Source of the DNA: Rhabdornis inornatus
Taxonomy: Eukaryota; Chordata; Aves; Passeriformes; Rhabdornithidae
Direction: 5' to 3'
Length of the DNA: 64,000 nucleotides
NCBI GenBank assembly: GCA_013397075.1
Contig: VWZS01008810.1
Location: 620,001-684,000 of the forward strand
The notes under the pieces: model-generated
Told to the model about the DNA's origin: nothing
What the model saw: the letters and a program-made list of their open reading frames with translations, nothing else
Databases searched by the model: none
Shown: in pieces, positions 25,601 through 39,512 of the stretch
Position numbering within the stretch: the stretch's first letter is position 1
Layout: every line of letters begins with the position of its first letter
Program-made: the position numbers and the translations under genes

Positions 25601-28600
25601 AGATCTATAGACTGAGCCATTACTTTTTATTTAATTTGAAAGAATGATCCTGTTTTGTGGCACTCCAAAATCAAGGCCAAGGTTCTGCAGTATTATCTGC
25701 ACTGATGAACTGAGGCACCCTGGGAAGCCCCACTCACAGGCACAAAGGTTCATTCCCCACTAAATGACTGATAGTGTATTATTATCCCACTTCACATAAG
25801 TGACAATGGAGTATTGAATCAAACATGACAACATAAAAATCTCCTCAATTCCTAATTTCATGAAGCATGCTGTGCTAGAAAAAACTACCCCAATTATTCG
25901 AAACAATATTGAAGTAGGAAATATTTAGGAGAGAGTATAATATAAGACTGACTTGCTGAACAGCCCAGTGTTTTGAAGAAATGTCTTAACAGGCATTCTA
26001 TGGCCTCACAAACCATCTAAAATCTTTCCATTACTGGGATAAGACTTGTAGCCAGTATCAGCAAAAGGTGTTATTTTTATCTAAGTGGCTGAGCCATGGT
26101 GGGTACAGGGACTGCTCAGAGCTCCACTGCTATCAGCATAAGAGACTTGAGGCTTTGGCACTTGTCTTACTTTATCTACAGCCAATACAAGAGATTCAGC
26201 AACAGCAGCTGCCAAAATGTACTTTATGAATCCATGCCATGCAACCAAGTTTTAAATATCCTGAAAAACATGTAAAGCTCTTTTACAGACAGCTGAAGAG
26301 CTGAATGCTTTGGAAAGAAAGATCTTGTTTTGCCTGCAGGTTACGCTTAGAAGAAATACACGAGGGAGGAAGACAAAGACTTTCCAGGTGCTGCAGGGGA
26401 ACATGTCCTACTGCCTTAAATTGCCTTTGTAGCCTGACCTGGCAGTCTCAGCTCCGGTCCTTGTGGCAACTTCCACCCAGGAGGAGCACATGGCTGGAGG
26501 TTTGAACAATGCCGCCACCAGCTGGATACCTACCCCAGGCAGGGATGGGGCTGGCTGTACGGCAAAGCAAGCACGTTCCTCCAGGAAACAGTTACACATT
26601 GGAAAGAGCAGTTTTGCTTTGGCCAAATCTTCTCCCAGACTCGGGATGGGTACTCTGCATTTTAAACTGTAAATACCTTTAGAAATTAGAAGTTACCTGT
26701 TATAGTTTCTTTAGCTTTGTCCACCTGTGGTGAAAACTGAAGGGGAAGATTCACTTGATGGTCAATACTGGACTGTGAAAAATCATAGCTTAAGCCTCTT
26801 TAACTCCCGGGAGGATAAGAATGCTTCTTTTCATTATTCAGATCAAAGGGGTTAATATCAAATGAGAATTCCACCAAACTTTTCTGCTCTTGCAGCTCTA
26901 TTGAGCAAACTGTTCACTGAGTCAAAAACAGCTCTGTGGTTATCACTTTGTGCTCCTGGGGCTGCCCAGCTGTGCCTCTCTGTAGCATAAGGAGTGTTCC
27001 TAAAGAGGGTTCATGGTCCTATGGGGACAAGCACGGAAGAAAACTTACATCTTCTGCATCTTGCATGAGAGTGTGAACCCCTGAGCTTATTGGTAAAATA
27101 GTTCATCATCTTTCCCACCAGTTTTGTAAATCTCAGCCATTTTCTTAGTTTCACTACAAATGCCCAAGTACAAAATTAATTATTTTTTTTGGCTAGAAAC
27201 ATTTTTTTCTTTATTTTGGACCAATTTGAACTGGTGGGGTTTTTCTGAGGGGATAAAGGATGAGAGAGGAGATTTTGGACTGTAAAATCAATTATTTGTA
27301 CAGCCGTAAGGATCTGTGGAAAACTAGGTCTCACAGTCTCTCTAATGATGGGAAAGAGAAAGAATGAATATGAAGAAATATTGATAAAATTTAGAGTTGA
27401 ACTTAAGAGTTCACTGCTTTAGTTTTGCTTGATACCTCCATTCTAGTGTTTATTATCACAAGTCCTGGATCCTTGAGAGAGCGAATTACTTGGAAGCAGT
27501 CTTACATTTAGCATATGTGAAGGATCTTGCTGGAATGAAGCATTAGTATTGGAACAAAGGCAGTCTGTAAGGGCTATGAAATGGAGGACACAAGTACATA
27601 CAGAGCTTCTGGGGATACAGAAATTCCTGCATCAAGTAAGGACACTGCACATTTGATGCTTTGAAGGGAAGGTTGGTTGGTGACCCCTTCCTGTTACAAA
27701 CACTGGGATGTTCTGACTCAATGATCTTAGAAACCCAGTGTGACTACAAAAAACCTGTACAGGTAACGAGTATGGAAGCAGACAGAGAGACCTGGATTTT
27801 ATGTTAAATGAGCTATAGGAAAGAGTACAAACACCTTTTTCCCTTGAGATGTCTGACACTTTCCATCAGGGCATCCATGACAAGCATGTAAAAAAGGGAA
27901 GTGAAGTCATTTTCTCAGGTAAACCATTAGCCATCAAGCCACGGTAAGTCTTCACCTCTTTCTTGATGGGGTATTTTAAAAAACCTCCAAGAAAGAAAGC
28001 ACAGAGGTCTAGGAACTGAGTTTAATCATAGTGCTCCTCAACATTGCTCCACAACTTTCTTGTGCTCATACTTACAAAATTACGTCTTAGTAATTACTAA
28101 TTACTTGATTCCTGACCTCATTTATTTCCCCTTAAGTCTATTGTCAGAGCATTTATTATGAGATTCTGGCTTCTTGAAATGAATCCTTGAAATGAAGGGT
28201 GTAGGATGTCAAATTTAGCTTCTGTTTGCACTGTGTAGATCGAGGCATTGTATGACAATTGTGCAAACCAAAAACTATGCAATTTCATTTGTGCTAGATG
28301 CATGCATAATGCCAGCCATGGGATATTATTTCAAGAGAAATGGAAAAATTAGGTGGCAAACAGAATTTTGGCAAAAGCACTGTTCTTCAGATGCCACATG
28401 TGCAAATCATTATTTTGTCTTGTAGAATGGTTAAGGAAATGTAATTTGAAATGCCAATTATATAATTAGGGTGTTAAGCAATGTCACTGAATGACAAGTG
28501 ATTAAACACAAATCAACAAACAGACATAGGATTACTTTGAGCAGAGTGTGGAAAATGCCACAGCACTCTAGCTAGCACTGGGTGGGCAACAAAGTTGAGT

Positions 28601-29774
28601 GAATATATTGCTAATGTCTTTCTTTGCCTAAAATGGAGGTGCCGAAGCTGGGCTTTGGCTGAGTGTTAGCTTTAATCCATGACTTTGAAAGCTTTTACCA
28701 GTCTTAGAAATTAAAATGGACAAAACTATTAAAATTAAAATTCTGCCTGTCAGGGGTTAAAATGAAAAATCTAGATCTTTGTCAAACTGCAAGACAAGCT
28801 ACTTGGGGGTGGGTCTCCTTCCACTTGATCTATGCCTCTATCTCTGTTACTTTCATCCAGTGGGTGTATGCCTATCCATTTTTAGCTGTTGAGTAGGAGA
28901 AGAACCTACCTCTGTTGTCTTCCCCGTGTTTTTCCCTGACAGGGAAAAATCTGTTAGATTTCTTGATAATACAAGTGGGTTGAATCTTCTGCTGAAGCGT
29001 GACAAGGCCGTAAACTGACATTTTTAGCTTTTCCAAACTTCTCCAATACCTTTCCCTTTTAAGCTTCTTCCCTTTCCTAACAGCCACAGCAGCAAGAAAA
29101 TTCAAGATTTTTACATTCCACCATTGTCCAACTGAGCCTAAAGTAACAGCAAAACAACCAAACCAGAAACAGATTGCAAACTTAGGATAGCGAACAGCTG
29201 GCCTGTGGTCCATGGAAGGTTGGCTCATTGTATGTTGTTAATGCTTTTCTTTCCACTTCCACATGTTATGCTGCATTGAAAGCTTGCTAAGGTATTTTAA
29301 TGCAAGTAACTACAAAGAGTGCAGTTCCAAAACAGCTAAACTTCTGCAGGTCAGGGTTGCTACAGTCCTGCTCTTCCTCCCTCCATTTGCCATTCCTGAT
29401 CTCCTACTTGTGCCAGGTCATGCTACTGCACAGTGAACAGCTTTAAGGGTACTAAAGAAGACAAACATTTCTACAAGAAGTTAACTTCTCTGTACAGTTA
29501 ATTTTTGCCTCATCCCCTTTAAATGACATTTTACAAGGTTGGTAAGCTGAGACAATAGTTTGCTGCTGTGGAAAGGGATGGCTCCCTCTCCTCCCCTCTT
29601 GGGTGGGCAGTCCTGATGTCTCCCTTGTTTCAGCACTGTCATTCATCTAAGCCCCAGTGGATCAGTTCGACTCAGTGAGCTGGCTAAAAGCTTGTTTGCA
29701 CCTAGCTCAGCAGTTTAGGAAGCAGCCAGGACTGGAGATGAAGTAAACAGGAAAGAACAACCAAGGCAGAGTAT
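16678..29774. other. Repeat-poor intron with possible conserved noncoding blocks
   Basis: About 13 kb with no LINE, SINE or LTR that I can recognise, apart from a weak MIR-like string near 25740-25830. Base composition is AT-rich, with low-complexity T runs at 20871-20892. Short GC-richer patches occur at 18860-18895 and 26300-26660. The overlapping frames at 26305-26672 on both strands look like chance frames in the GC-richer patch. The block at 17880-19250 is discussed under findings. Confidence 0.5.
20871..20892. repeat. Poly(T) run
   Basis: An uninterrupted run of about 18-20 T following TATTC. It may be simple sequence or the reverse-strand tail of a lost retrotransposed copy, but nothing recognisable precedes it. 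Confidence 0.8.
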
Positions 29775-29775
29775 C

Positions 29776-29912
29776 TCACTCTGAAGATACTCAAAAGCTG
29801 CCACAACACAGCCTGGGCAGCCTGTTCTAGGTGGCCTTGCTTGAGCAGGGGCCTTGGACCAGGTGACTTCCAGAGCTCCCTTCCCACCTCAATCATTGTG
29901 CGATCCTGTGAA
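29776..29912 (+). mobile_element. CR1 LINE 3'-end fragment
   Basis: Ordered CR1 tail landmarks are present: GAAGATACTCAAAAGCTGCC, CAGCCTGTTCTAGGTGGCC, CTTGAGCAGGGGCCTTGGAC, CAGGTGACTTCCAGAGCTCC and ATCATTGTGCGATCCTGTGA. About 135 bp remains, moderately diverged. It is antisense to STAU2. Confidence 0.9.
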
Positions 29913-32900
29913 CCTCACCACTCACCACCAACAGCAGTCAGGAGGATATTTCACCTTTTTTCTCTTTTTCCAACAGAGGAAGACAGTCCCAAAAACATAC
30001 ATGGTTTTTATTTGTCATTAGTTACGAGTAACATGCCAAGCATGTAGGACAGGCAGAGACTGCAACAGTGGCATTTCATACCCTGCTGACATTGCTGTGC
30101 AAACAAACATGCATACACAGAGCATTGAAAAATCCTATTATGCACCTTCAGCAAGAAACAGTCACATTGGGAATCTACTCAGGAAGCCCTGAATGAGAGA
30201 ACTGATAGAGCCTGGCAAGGAGATAGGCATGCCTTGGTTTGCATTTTTTTCCCATTCAGCAGTTAATTAGTAACCTACTTTTTGAAAATTAAAGATTACA
30301 CTTCCTGAACAAATACAAGCATTTGATCTTGGCCTCATCAAGGAAAACTTTAGCAGCTGCCAGGGAAAAGCAAACGTTCTGTCACGTACATCCAGACTGA
30401 CATAATGCAAAACAGAAGATGAAGAATACGGAGAGAATGTACCAATACTTCCACACACAGTCGTGGGGAACACAACAGATGAGGAAAAATATCAAATAGC
30501 AGACAACAATCCAGTGAGCCTAACTAAAACCTGATGGGATGACTCCTTACTGCAGCATCAACCTAAGAGACAGAAGAGTGAAATGTGGTGCTATATATGA
30601 AAAGTAGTTTAAATTTCTGTCCTACATGAACTGGCTCTTTTGGAGCACTGGGCACTCAGCTGTGGTCATGCTTCACTCACCCCTGAAGGTTACAGACTTG
30701 TCAAGAAGAGGGCAGCAGCCAGTGAGCCCCCCCCTCGAAGGAGAAGAAGACCTGGTTGTGTGAGATGTTTTCATAAGATCAAGTGGAAGTCCTGATGCTG
30801 AAGGGGCTGTAATGGAATTGCCAAACTTTGGGAAAACAGCTAGAAAATTTTTTCTTATTAAAACTAAAGTTTTATCATTTTATTGAAGAATCCGCCCTGA
30901 AGAAATGATAACTGCATTTGCAATAAGTAAAGTAGAAATGAGCTGACAAGTGAAACATATAACATCAGCTAAGGAAAAAAAAAAGACAAAAAAGGATACA
31001 TGTATTTTTAAAGAAAACCTTGATAATTTTTTCATTTTTTGACCATGTCCAGGACAAAATAACCCACTGTGAAGCAAATCTCAACATCTAGAAAATCCTA
31101 ATTCCTCATTACAAAAATAAAAAAAAAATATTAAAAAGTATTAATTGGGAATTAATGTAGCGTCCAGTAAATCACCTGGTTTTCTGGCCTGGAAAGGTAT
31201 CTTAACAAAAACCACAACCCCATTTATCTTTCCTGGTTACATAAATGAACAAATTCTTATCCTCTGCATGCTCACTGACTACACCTTTAGTTATTTTGGC
31301 TTTTGTAAATTCCCTAGATGCTGCCTCCTGAGCATGCTCTACAAGCAATTCTCAGACCATAACAGAGACGCGGAGCTTCAAATGTGTGATGCATTTGCTG
31401 TTACAGTGTAAAGTTCTTTTCAAACCTTAATGCTCCAAGCACCTTCCCTTGAGCCTGTCACCCACCTCTTGTTCCTTGAGAACTATTCCTGCCCTTCCTG
31501 TATTCAAATGCCATCAGGAGCTGCTCACATTTGGGCATCCCCAATCTCTGTTAACCCTGCCCAGAAATGCCTGTTTGCAGGCCAGCAATGATGGTTTGGT
31601 ACAGACCACATTTCAGTTTGCTCACCACTGCTGTCTGCCAAACTTTACATCAGTGATTTCTGAAACTGCTGAGTGTGGCATCTTCCTTTCAGTACATCCC
31701 CCCCTGGTTGGGCTCTCTGATCAAGTCTATCTTATCAGTAGCTCTTCCACTTCTACAATTTCTGCCCCTGCTCATTCTCTTTCCAGATATTTTTATACCT
31801 GAAAATAAAGGTGTTATTAGTGGTAGATTAAATATAGCATTAAACAATTTGTATCTTCCTGCAAAAGAAAAGTATTCTATTCTGTGCACTGCAAAGTGCA
31901 GAAGAGTTCTAAAACTACAGTCTAATATACAACATAATATATGGATAGCTTTAAGAATTAAGCATTAAGAAAGCAAGGAAAAAAAATACAGGCATAAAAT
32001 GTTCATTGATGTCACTTTAACAGCACAATTAAGTGAAGTAAACACCTGAACTCAGTAATAAACAAATGAACAGTATTGCCAGCTCCAAAAAACATGCATA
32101 TGGTTAAAACCTCCAAAATCATTAAAAAGTATTAAAGCAATGAGACTTTCAGAAAATGCACTGCTCTTTGATCTGCCTCCTGAAATTCAAGTAGAGAACC
32201 GGTCACTCCTCAATGAACATTAAGTTACTTGAAGTTAAAAACTCACTTGTACAGGCAGAGTACTCCATGGCAAGCATTCAAAATCTCAAAATGGGCCCAA
32301 GCTGTTCTTTCTCATCACTGGCACTGACTTTTAAATAATTTTATTTAAAATGAATGTTCATACTTTCGATTTGCCTGCTGTTCAGTAAGCCTTAAGAATG
32401 CACCCAAGATGTTTATTCTATTCACAGCTATGACAAGCACAGAAGCATGATACCCATAAGTACTCAGTCATTCAGAGCTGTAACATCCAGAAAAACCATT
32501 ATTATAAGGCCACTAAAGATGGTAACATTGCAAGTTTCTAAAATACACATGTAAACATGGAAGCTGAGTTTGACATTGGCTTGTTCAAGGCATAGCAGAA
32601 GTATGTCACTTCTTAGATTGAAGCTATGTCACAGGCTGTCTTGTTTGACATAGGGCATCAAATTTAACCTAGCTACCATCATAGTGAATCCATTGATATA
32701 TGTTGAGTGCAGTACACCTATAACAACTTTCAGGTATTGACTAGAGTCCTCCAGGGAAAACATAAATCTCCATTCCCTTCAATTGCTAGCATTATATCTT
32801 CTAACTTACAGTTCTTAGTGTGCTTGCACTCAAGAATTCAATAAACTCTTCATGTGTCACAGTTCATTATAACTGGAAGATATTTATTTGTAGCAGTAAC

Positions 32901-35900
32901 AAGAAATTCGGGTTTCAGTATTTAGAGATGTAGCAGTGCAGATATATCTTTTTTTGGTGGGGTTTTTGATCACCCCTTCTGCTTAGCTCTAACTTTCTCT
33001 TTTTATCCCACTTCTGTGGCCTTCAGACATTCACTGCCCCATTTCCCTGCACTTTCTTAATTTTCTGCTTCATTCAAACTATTTTTGCTTATATAGCCTC
33101 CTACCTATGAATTTTTCCCTCTTCTGTCTCCTACTTTTCATATCTTGAATTTTCTCAGTGATACAAATAAAAAATTATCTGGACTTCCTTTCTGTTACTT
33201 TAAATCACCCACTTTCAATTCACTCCCCAGCTTTACAGTATGTGCCTGAAGTCCATCATAAGCCCTGAGAATAGGTTGTCTCCAGCCCCATAGCAATGTA
33301 AAAATACCAGGTTTTGCTACCATTAAGGAAAAACTCAGTTTTTATTGAGAAAATCAATAGAAAGTGGTGACCATTTTAACTAATAGCTACTTGTAATTAA
33401 ATTTTGCTGAAAAAAAATTCCAAAGAATAGTTGCTATTAAGGAAAGAGAATTTGAGAGTTATAACCAGATAATGGGAAACAGAAAAAATAGAAAGGCATC
33501 ATTCAGGACAAAAAAAATTATGAACCCCATTAAATGCTTACAAAAGAGGCTGGCATACCTGAATACAAAACCCAGCAAAATATGCAGCAGGATAGACTGC
33601 AGTGGTGCTTTAGGAATGTTTCCCATTTTTTCTTTTTGTAAAAAGAAAAATGAAAGCCCAGCAATTGCTTCCACAATGCTGCTTCATGACCAAATGAGAT
33701 ATGTCTTGTCAATCAGACATTAGAAATACACACTAATTAGTGTACCAGTATGATATGTTTATATTAATCTGAAATTGCTCAGATCAAGTATGTGGGGAAA
33801 ATATTTGAACTCATTAAAATCACAAGCTAAACCAATCTAAAGAATGAAAACTCCCTACAGAGTACAGGAAAAGAGCAAGAGACTTGAAAAACTGCAGTGT
33901 CAAGTCTTGACATATTTGAAACAGCCAGATAATGCACTTATGCAGGATTGTAATCACTTTGGTATCTGCTGGGTAACAAATCTCCCACTGGATATGAGTA
34001 GGGAGACATATTACAAAAGACAAGTCCAATCTAAAAGGTATTCTATAGTGCTGGAGATGCCATTGGCAACATAATTTTCTTTTTTTCTCTTTTCATTTCT
34101 ACTTTTTTCTTTTTTTTTTTTTTAATCAGCTGCCATGTACCACAGTACTGTGGTTCTTCTGCCACAATATAGTGACAAATCTATATATAACTTTTTTATT
34201 AGATACTCTCACACAACACTTTTCACCCCTTTTCCTCCAAAATATTCGAGTCTCATACCTAAAGTGCTCCATAAAATACCTCTAGAAATTTTAGAATCAA
34301 TATTTTAAAGTAAAAGTGAGAAAAATTATCTTCATAAACACAGAGGCCGACAATTCCTGATGTCAAACTATGCCAGGCCTCTCTACTGAGGCAGAAATCA
34401 CCATCCCTCCACTGAAATCACAGGCTTCCAGGTGATCAGCCTATCTTAATAGCCATAAAATACTACTGACATGGTTTAAAAGTAAGAGATTACAAAAGTT
34501 AAAGAATTTATAAAATTCAAGTTTTATAGCATACAGTTATCTCGCACTTATTCAGTTTGACACTTTAAAATGAAGTTAATTTTGACAAAGGTGTAGCATT
34601 TCTGTCTCCTATTTTTAAAAGAATAATAACCATCAAATCAACCTATTGTGAGTAAAATTGTAAGAAACAAGGAAAAACATAGCAAGCATACAGAAACAAC
34701 AAAGAAGAGGCAAATTTTCTTTCAGCTAGTCCATTAATAGCCCTAATTTTGTCATTTATTTATTAATTCCAGTGCCTGACAAACACTTGACCTGCTAATG
34801 GTTATTTTTCTCTATTTATTCAGGCGATGGAAAATGATGCTTTAATCTACCCCCTTATCAAACACAACCCATCATAGCATCCCTCTTCCCCAGAAAATGA
34901 AATTCCTTTGACAGTTAGGAAAGGCATGAGCAGAATTTGTGCATCGTGTCCAGTGAGTGGATCTATTTTGTGAGCCACTGGTTGGCATTTGGCTTTCAGA
35001 TGATTATTTTCTTTTGCTCTTGGCTAAGATGAAATCTTTGCACAAGTGATGTGGGTTCAGTAACACAACCACCCCATCATGCAATAACAAAACATTTTTC
35101 TTTCCATTGTAAGAAGCCTGTGGAAAATTACGTAACTAAAACCAATTATGAACATTTTTTAAACTTCAAATTGAAACAAGATGAGGAAATTCCAGCTACA
35201 TAATGACCCAAATAAATTTAATTCTACCTATTTGTGAATATGCTCTGATACAATCTTTATCTATTTGATTTTGTGCAATTTTTTTTTCTTCTCAGAAGAA
35301 TATCCTGTTTGGAGCACTGAATGGGTACATTTAGGATGAAACTAATGCTGCACATAATCTGGAATTTCCTAATTTCTGGGTGCTTGACTTTGGAGGCTCA
35401 ATACAACATTTTCATTTAGAGGTCTTAAATACATAATTATTCAGATGGCTTAAATGTGCTTTTTGCTTACAGAGTCTTTCTTCTGTTTACATATCATACT
35501 CTAGCCTAAATAAATGCTAAGACAAAGGCCAAGCTGGCTGGTAGCCCAGAATGTAGTTGTTACCAAATTGACAGGGACCACCTTAAATTCATTGAAATGT
35601 CTAAATATCATACTTGTGTTGTAACTATATTTTAAAACCCTATCTTTACTGAAAGAAAAATGGAGCAGCTTTAGAGCAGCATAAACAAGTTGCTGGGTGA
35701 AATGAGAATTGAATGTCAAAGTATGGTCTGACTTACCACAGCTCTCCATTACTGTAAAACACCAAACACTTAAGGGCAGGAAGTATCCTCATGTTACCAT
35801 GTAAATAACTAACGGGCTTAGTTTATGTTAACAACTAACTTAGGAACTTTCAATAAAAAACCCACCATACAAAAACATGGCTAAGAGTGTCCGAAACTCT

Positions 35901-38900
35901 TCCCCAAAACTAATTCTGCTAATTCTTAAGGCAGTTTTCCCTTTTTTCTTAGAGAATCTTGCATAGAGTCTGATAAAATGTACAGCAAATGTGAACACAG
36001 TACCATTTAAAGATGACCTGCAAAGGCAAGTAAACATAGTAGTTTTTTCTAATCTACTGAAGATATGAAAGGTGCAAGGTTTGGTTTAATGTTTTCTTCT
36101 ACTTGTTTCCTTTTTGCTTTTAATACTTTCAGAGTATCAAAGTCTTGTCTTGCTTTTATACATAAGAATGTTGGAGGACAAGACAACGAGAATGGAAGTC
36201 CCCCTCAGTTCCCATCTGAAGCAACAGGGTGATAAATGATTAACATTGAGCCTTCTCTTTTCTTCTGGCTTTTTGCCAGAAGCTTGGATTAAATGTTCTA
36301 GCAACAGCCAAACAAAATGGGAGTTTTATACAGTCTGATTAGAAATGCCTTTCCCCTCTCAAATGTCAGTGTCTTGTGACAGATGATAGCTAGAGGTGAT
36401 GGCTTCATCTCTCTGCTTTTCCAACAACTAATAATCTTCTAACAAAAATAGGATAGACAAGACCTGATACACACATAAAAGCAAATAAAACCTTTGCAGA
36501 AACCTTACATCCAATTTTAAAACTAAAGCAAGCTCTTAAGGTTTTCCTAATATGTCTTAAAATTTGAAAAAGGCAATATAGTTTTGTCTCCATTTCACTC
36601 TTTAGATCTAATCAGGATTTTAGTAGGGCAAGCGAGGCAAATCCCTATGACAAGAACATGCCATACGAAAAGCAAAGGATGCGTTGAAATTTTAAATTTA
36701 CTAATGCTGACATTCTGGCCTTACCAGATATTAATAAAATTACAAGAGTGTGGGGTGAAGGTATTATACCTGGTCATGGCTGGCTTCAATGGAGCTTCCG
36801 ATACCTTGGAAAGTCATCTGCACAGGAGACAGTGTCAAACAGGTCATACACTCTTTGCCATTTTGTCTATCACTGTAGTGTACCTATAACAGAATAACAT
36901 ACGTAATCTGCTAAACACCAGGTTTGCACAAGGGAGTCATGCTATAATACTGCCCCTTTTCAACAAGCTTGTAAGAAGAATTCCAGACATTTACATTGAA
37001 TTCATCTTTAATATCAAAAAAGGAGTGTGTAAAATAGTCTAGATAGTCACATGCTGAACTGGGGCCCAATTTTCCATGATATGCCTGTTGCATGATTTTT
37101 GAAGTGCTGAGTTCTTCCAATTCTGACATCTTTCAGACTGAATTCAAGATGTTGTATCTATATAAGAATCTAGCTTCAAGTTAAAGTTTCCAATCTACAT
37201 GTCATTTTTAACAGCATACTGTAGCTTAGTTATAAATACCCAAGTAAATAAAAACTTGCCAATAATAGTTTAAATTTTTCTATTGTAATTTCATTTGTAG
37301 TAAAATCCACTAACTCTTTTGACATTACTGTTATGGTACATATTTCAATTAAATCAAAATGACAGATAAAATGGAGAAATCACATTCTTCTTGAGGTGTC
37401 TAGTCTATCCTTTCCTAAGAGTAACTCATTCCCTATGGAAATCAAGATGTGCATGTTGAACGTGAGCTTGCATGAAACACAGAGGAAGATAATGCTTCTA
37501 TTTGAATTATTCTCTTTGTCTTAAGGTTCCCTTCAGATGGTTTTTAAATCCCTTAAAGAAAGGATGGATTTTAACATGATGAAGCAAAATGAAATTAAAT
37601 GTTGCTAGAGTTTCATTATTAAGAACAGGTTGCCACTCATCCTGAATTGCTGAAATATTACAGTTCTCTGCATAGCTCCTGACTTCTATACAGGCAGATC
37701 AAGCACTTTGTTCTACAGGAGAGGGGGAATTTAGTTTATGGTGGTAATTTGCATTGACTATGTGACCCCTGTCAGAATTGGAAAGAGGGATCAGCTCTGC
37801 TGGAGACAGACCTTTTATGTTAGTATCTATTTACAACTGTATAGCTCTCAGGCAAAAGATACATGGTAAAGCCTCATCCTGACTTTCAGGCTACAAAATA
37901 ATTCTTGCTGTTTCTGAAGACAACTAGGAACTACATTAGGTTTATTCCTGTTGAAACAGTTTAGTGACAATATGACAGTTTTAAAACGCGTATTAAATCC
38001 CTTGTGCCTAACTCTTCTCTGCCACAGGTGCAAATTGAGAATACTTCAACTGAAGTAAAACCAGTGCAAAACTGGTTGAGTAAGAGGAAAACCAAGTCAG
38101 TGCTGTGTTTTGGAATTACTTTACTGACAACACACCAAAACAGTCTTGCCGTGGCCAAAAGTAAGATACAGAATGCAAAAGCCTTGTATTGTGTATAGAA
38201 ATACTGATTTCATTCAGCCCTTCTTAAAGCTTTCTGGATTATTCCTGTCTCTTTTCCTCTCAACCCCCACAGCATGTGCCTACTAAATTGCTTGTGGCTT
38301 TCTGCCAGAAAAGCCATACTACTTACTTAGAAACCACAAGAGGCCCCTTCACATATACAATGGTTTAACTTTGATTAATTGAAAGAGGTACGAAGGTATG
38401 AAATTTGGCTGACAAATACAAACTGAAGTCCTTTAAATGTCAGGGACTACTGTTATGACAAAGGCTTATCAAGCTTCCACAACTAGTTGCAAAGTAGATT
38501 TTCTGCTGAGTATGTGTTGTGGGAATGTGATGTGAGAAATGGGGCAGCAAAGATCAAGAGGATGGTTCTGTGCTGCAAATATGACATCACAAAAGGAGCA
38601 AAATCTGGTGACCAAGAAAAGCATGTAGAAATGGGAAAATGGAACTTTCTGAACTGTACAGCATGTTTGTAGGCTTAGTTTTAGTCAGAATAATATGAGT
38701 ATAAAATTCACTAGTGTCCACTGGGATAAAGAATGACTAACAAGCTGAAAGAACAGGAGATAGCCAGAGGAAAAACTATTAGTATTTCATGACACTATTA
38801 TCTGCAATAGCAGATTTGTGCAGTCAGAAGAAACATTCAGAATTCTACATTTGGCATGCATATGTGCAATTTCCCAGTAATCCTGTTTTGTTATTTATCA

Positions 38901-39389
38901 GTCCAGTTGCTCCATTCTCAAACTACATTATTCCTTTCCCCTTCAAGTTTGATCGACGAGCCAAAATTTGGGGCTTTTTTATTTACCTATTAGAGCAGAA
39001 TGTCCAAAATAGGCACTCAGAAAGAAATAATAGCAGTCAAATAATTATCAAATAGCTCAAATAGCAGCAGATTCTTCTTGGGTTTTGGCCAGTAGCATGT
39101 TGCAAATATTTCAGTTTATATGTCTATGCTATTATTACGAAGTGTGGGAAGAATCCGAACGTCTGTAAAACTCTTTCAAGAATATATCCTTTAAGGCAGA
39201 GCACAGCAAATACCTGAGTCAGTATCTATGATCAAGGAGTGATGACTGAAGGCTGGCCAAATGCTCTGATGGTGGTTAGTAAGCCATTATTGAGATTCAT
39301 TACAACAAAAATAACACTTTTCAAAGTTCCTTTGTGCCTAAAGAGTTAGGAGTGCTTAACTACAGCCCACCTCACCATACCTCTGTTAG

Positions 39390-39512
39390 GCAGGTAAGGA
39401 CACTTCATGGACAGACTTTAAATGACTCATCCAAGCTGGACCTGACTGACTGGCAGTGCTGGAACTATAATCCATCATTAAGGCCTCTGGCCTAACCACA
39501 ATTGGCCATTTT
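39390..39512 (+). repeat. Possible MIR-type (CORE-SINE) remnant
   Basis: AAATGACTCATCCAAGCTGG, then GACTGGCAGTGCTGGAACTA, then CTGGCCTAACCACAATTGGCC follow the order of a MIR tail (taagtgacttgccca..., ggcagagctggga..., ctctaaccactaggcca...). Such copies occur at low number in bird genomes. Divergence is high. Confidence 0.55.

Noticed and set aside
25740..25830. MIR-like string TATTATTATCCCACTTCAC
   Set aside because: Only one phrase matches; too little for a call.
31449..31802. 117-codon open frame on the + strand
   Set aside because: No recognised family; an overlapping frame in another phase is equally open; located in repeat-poor intron.
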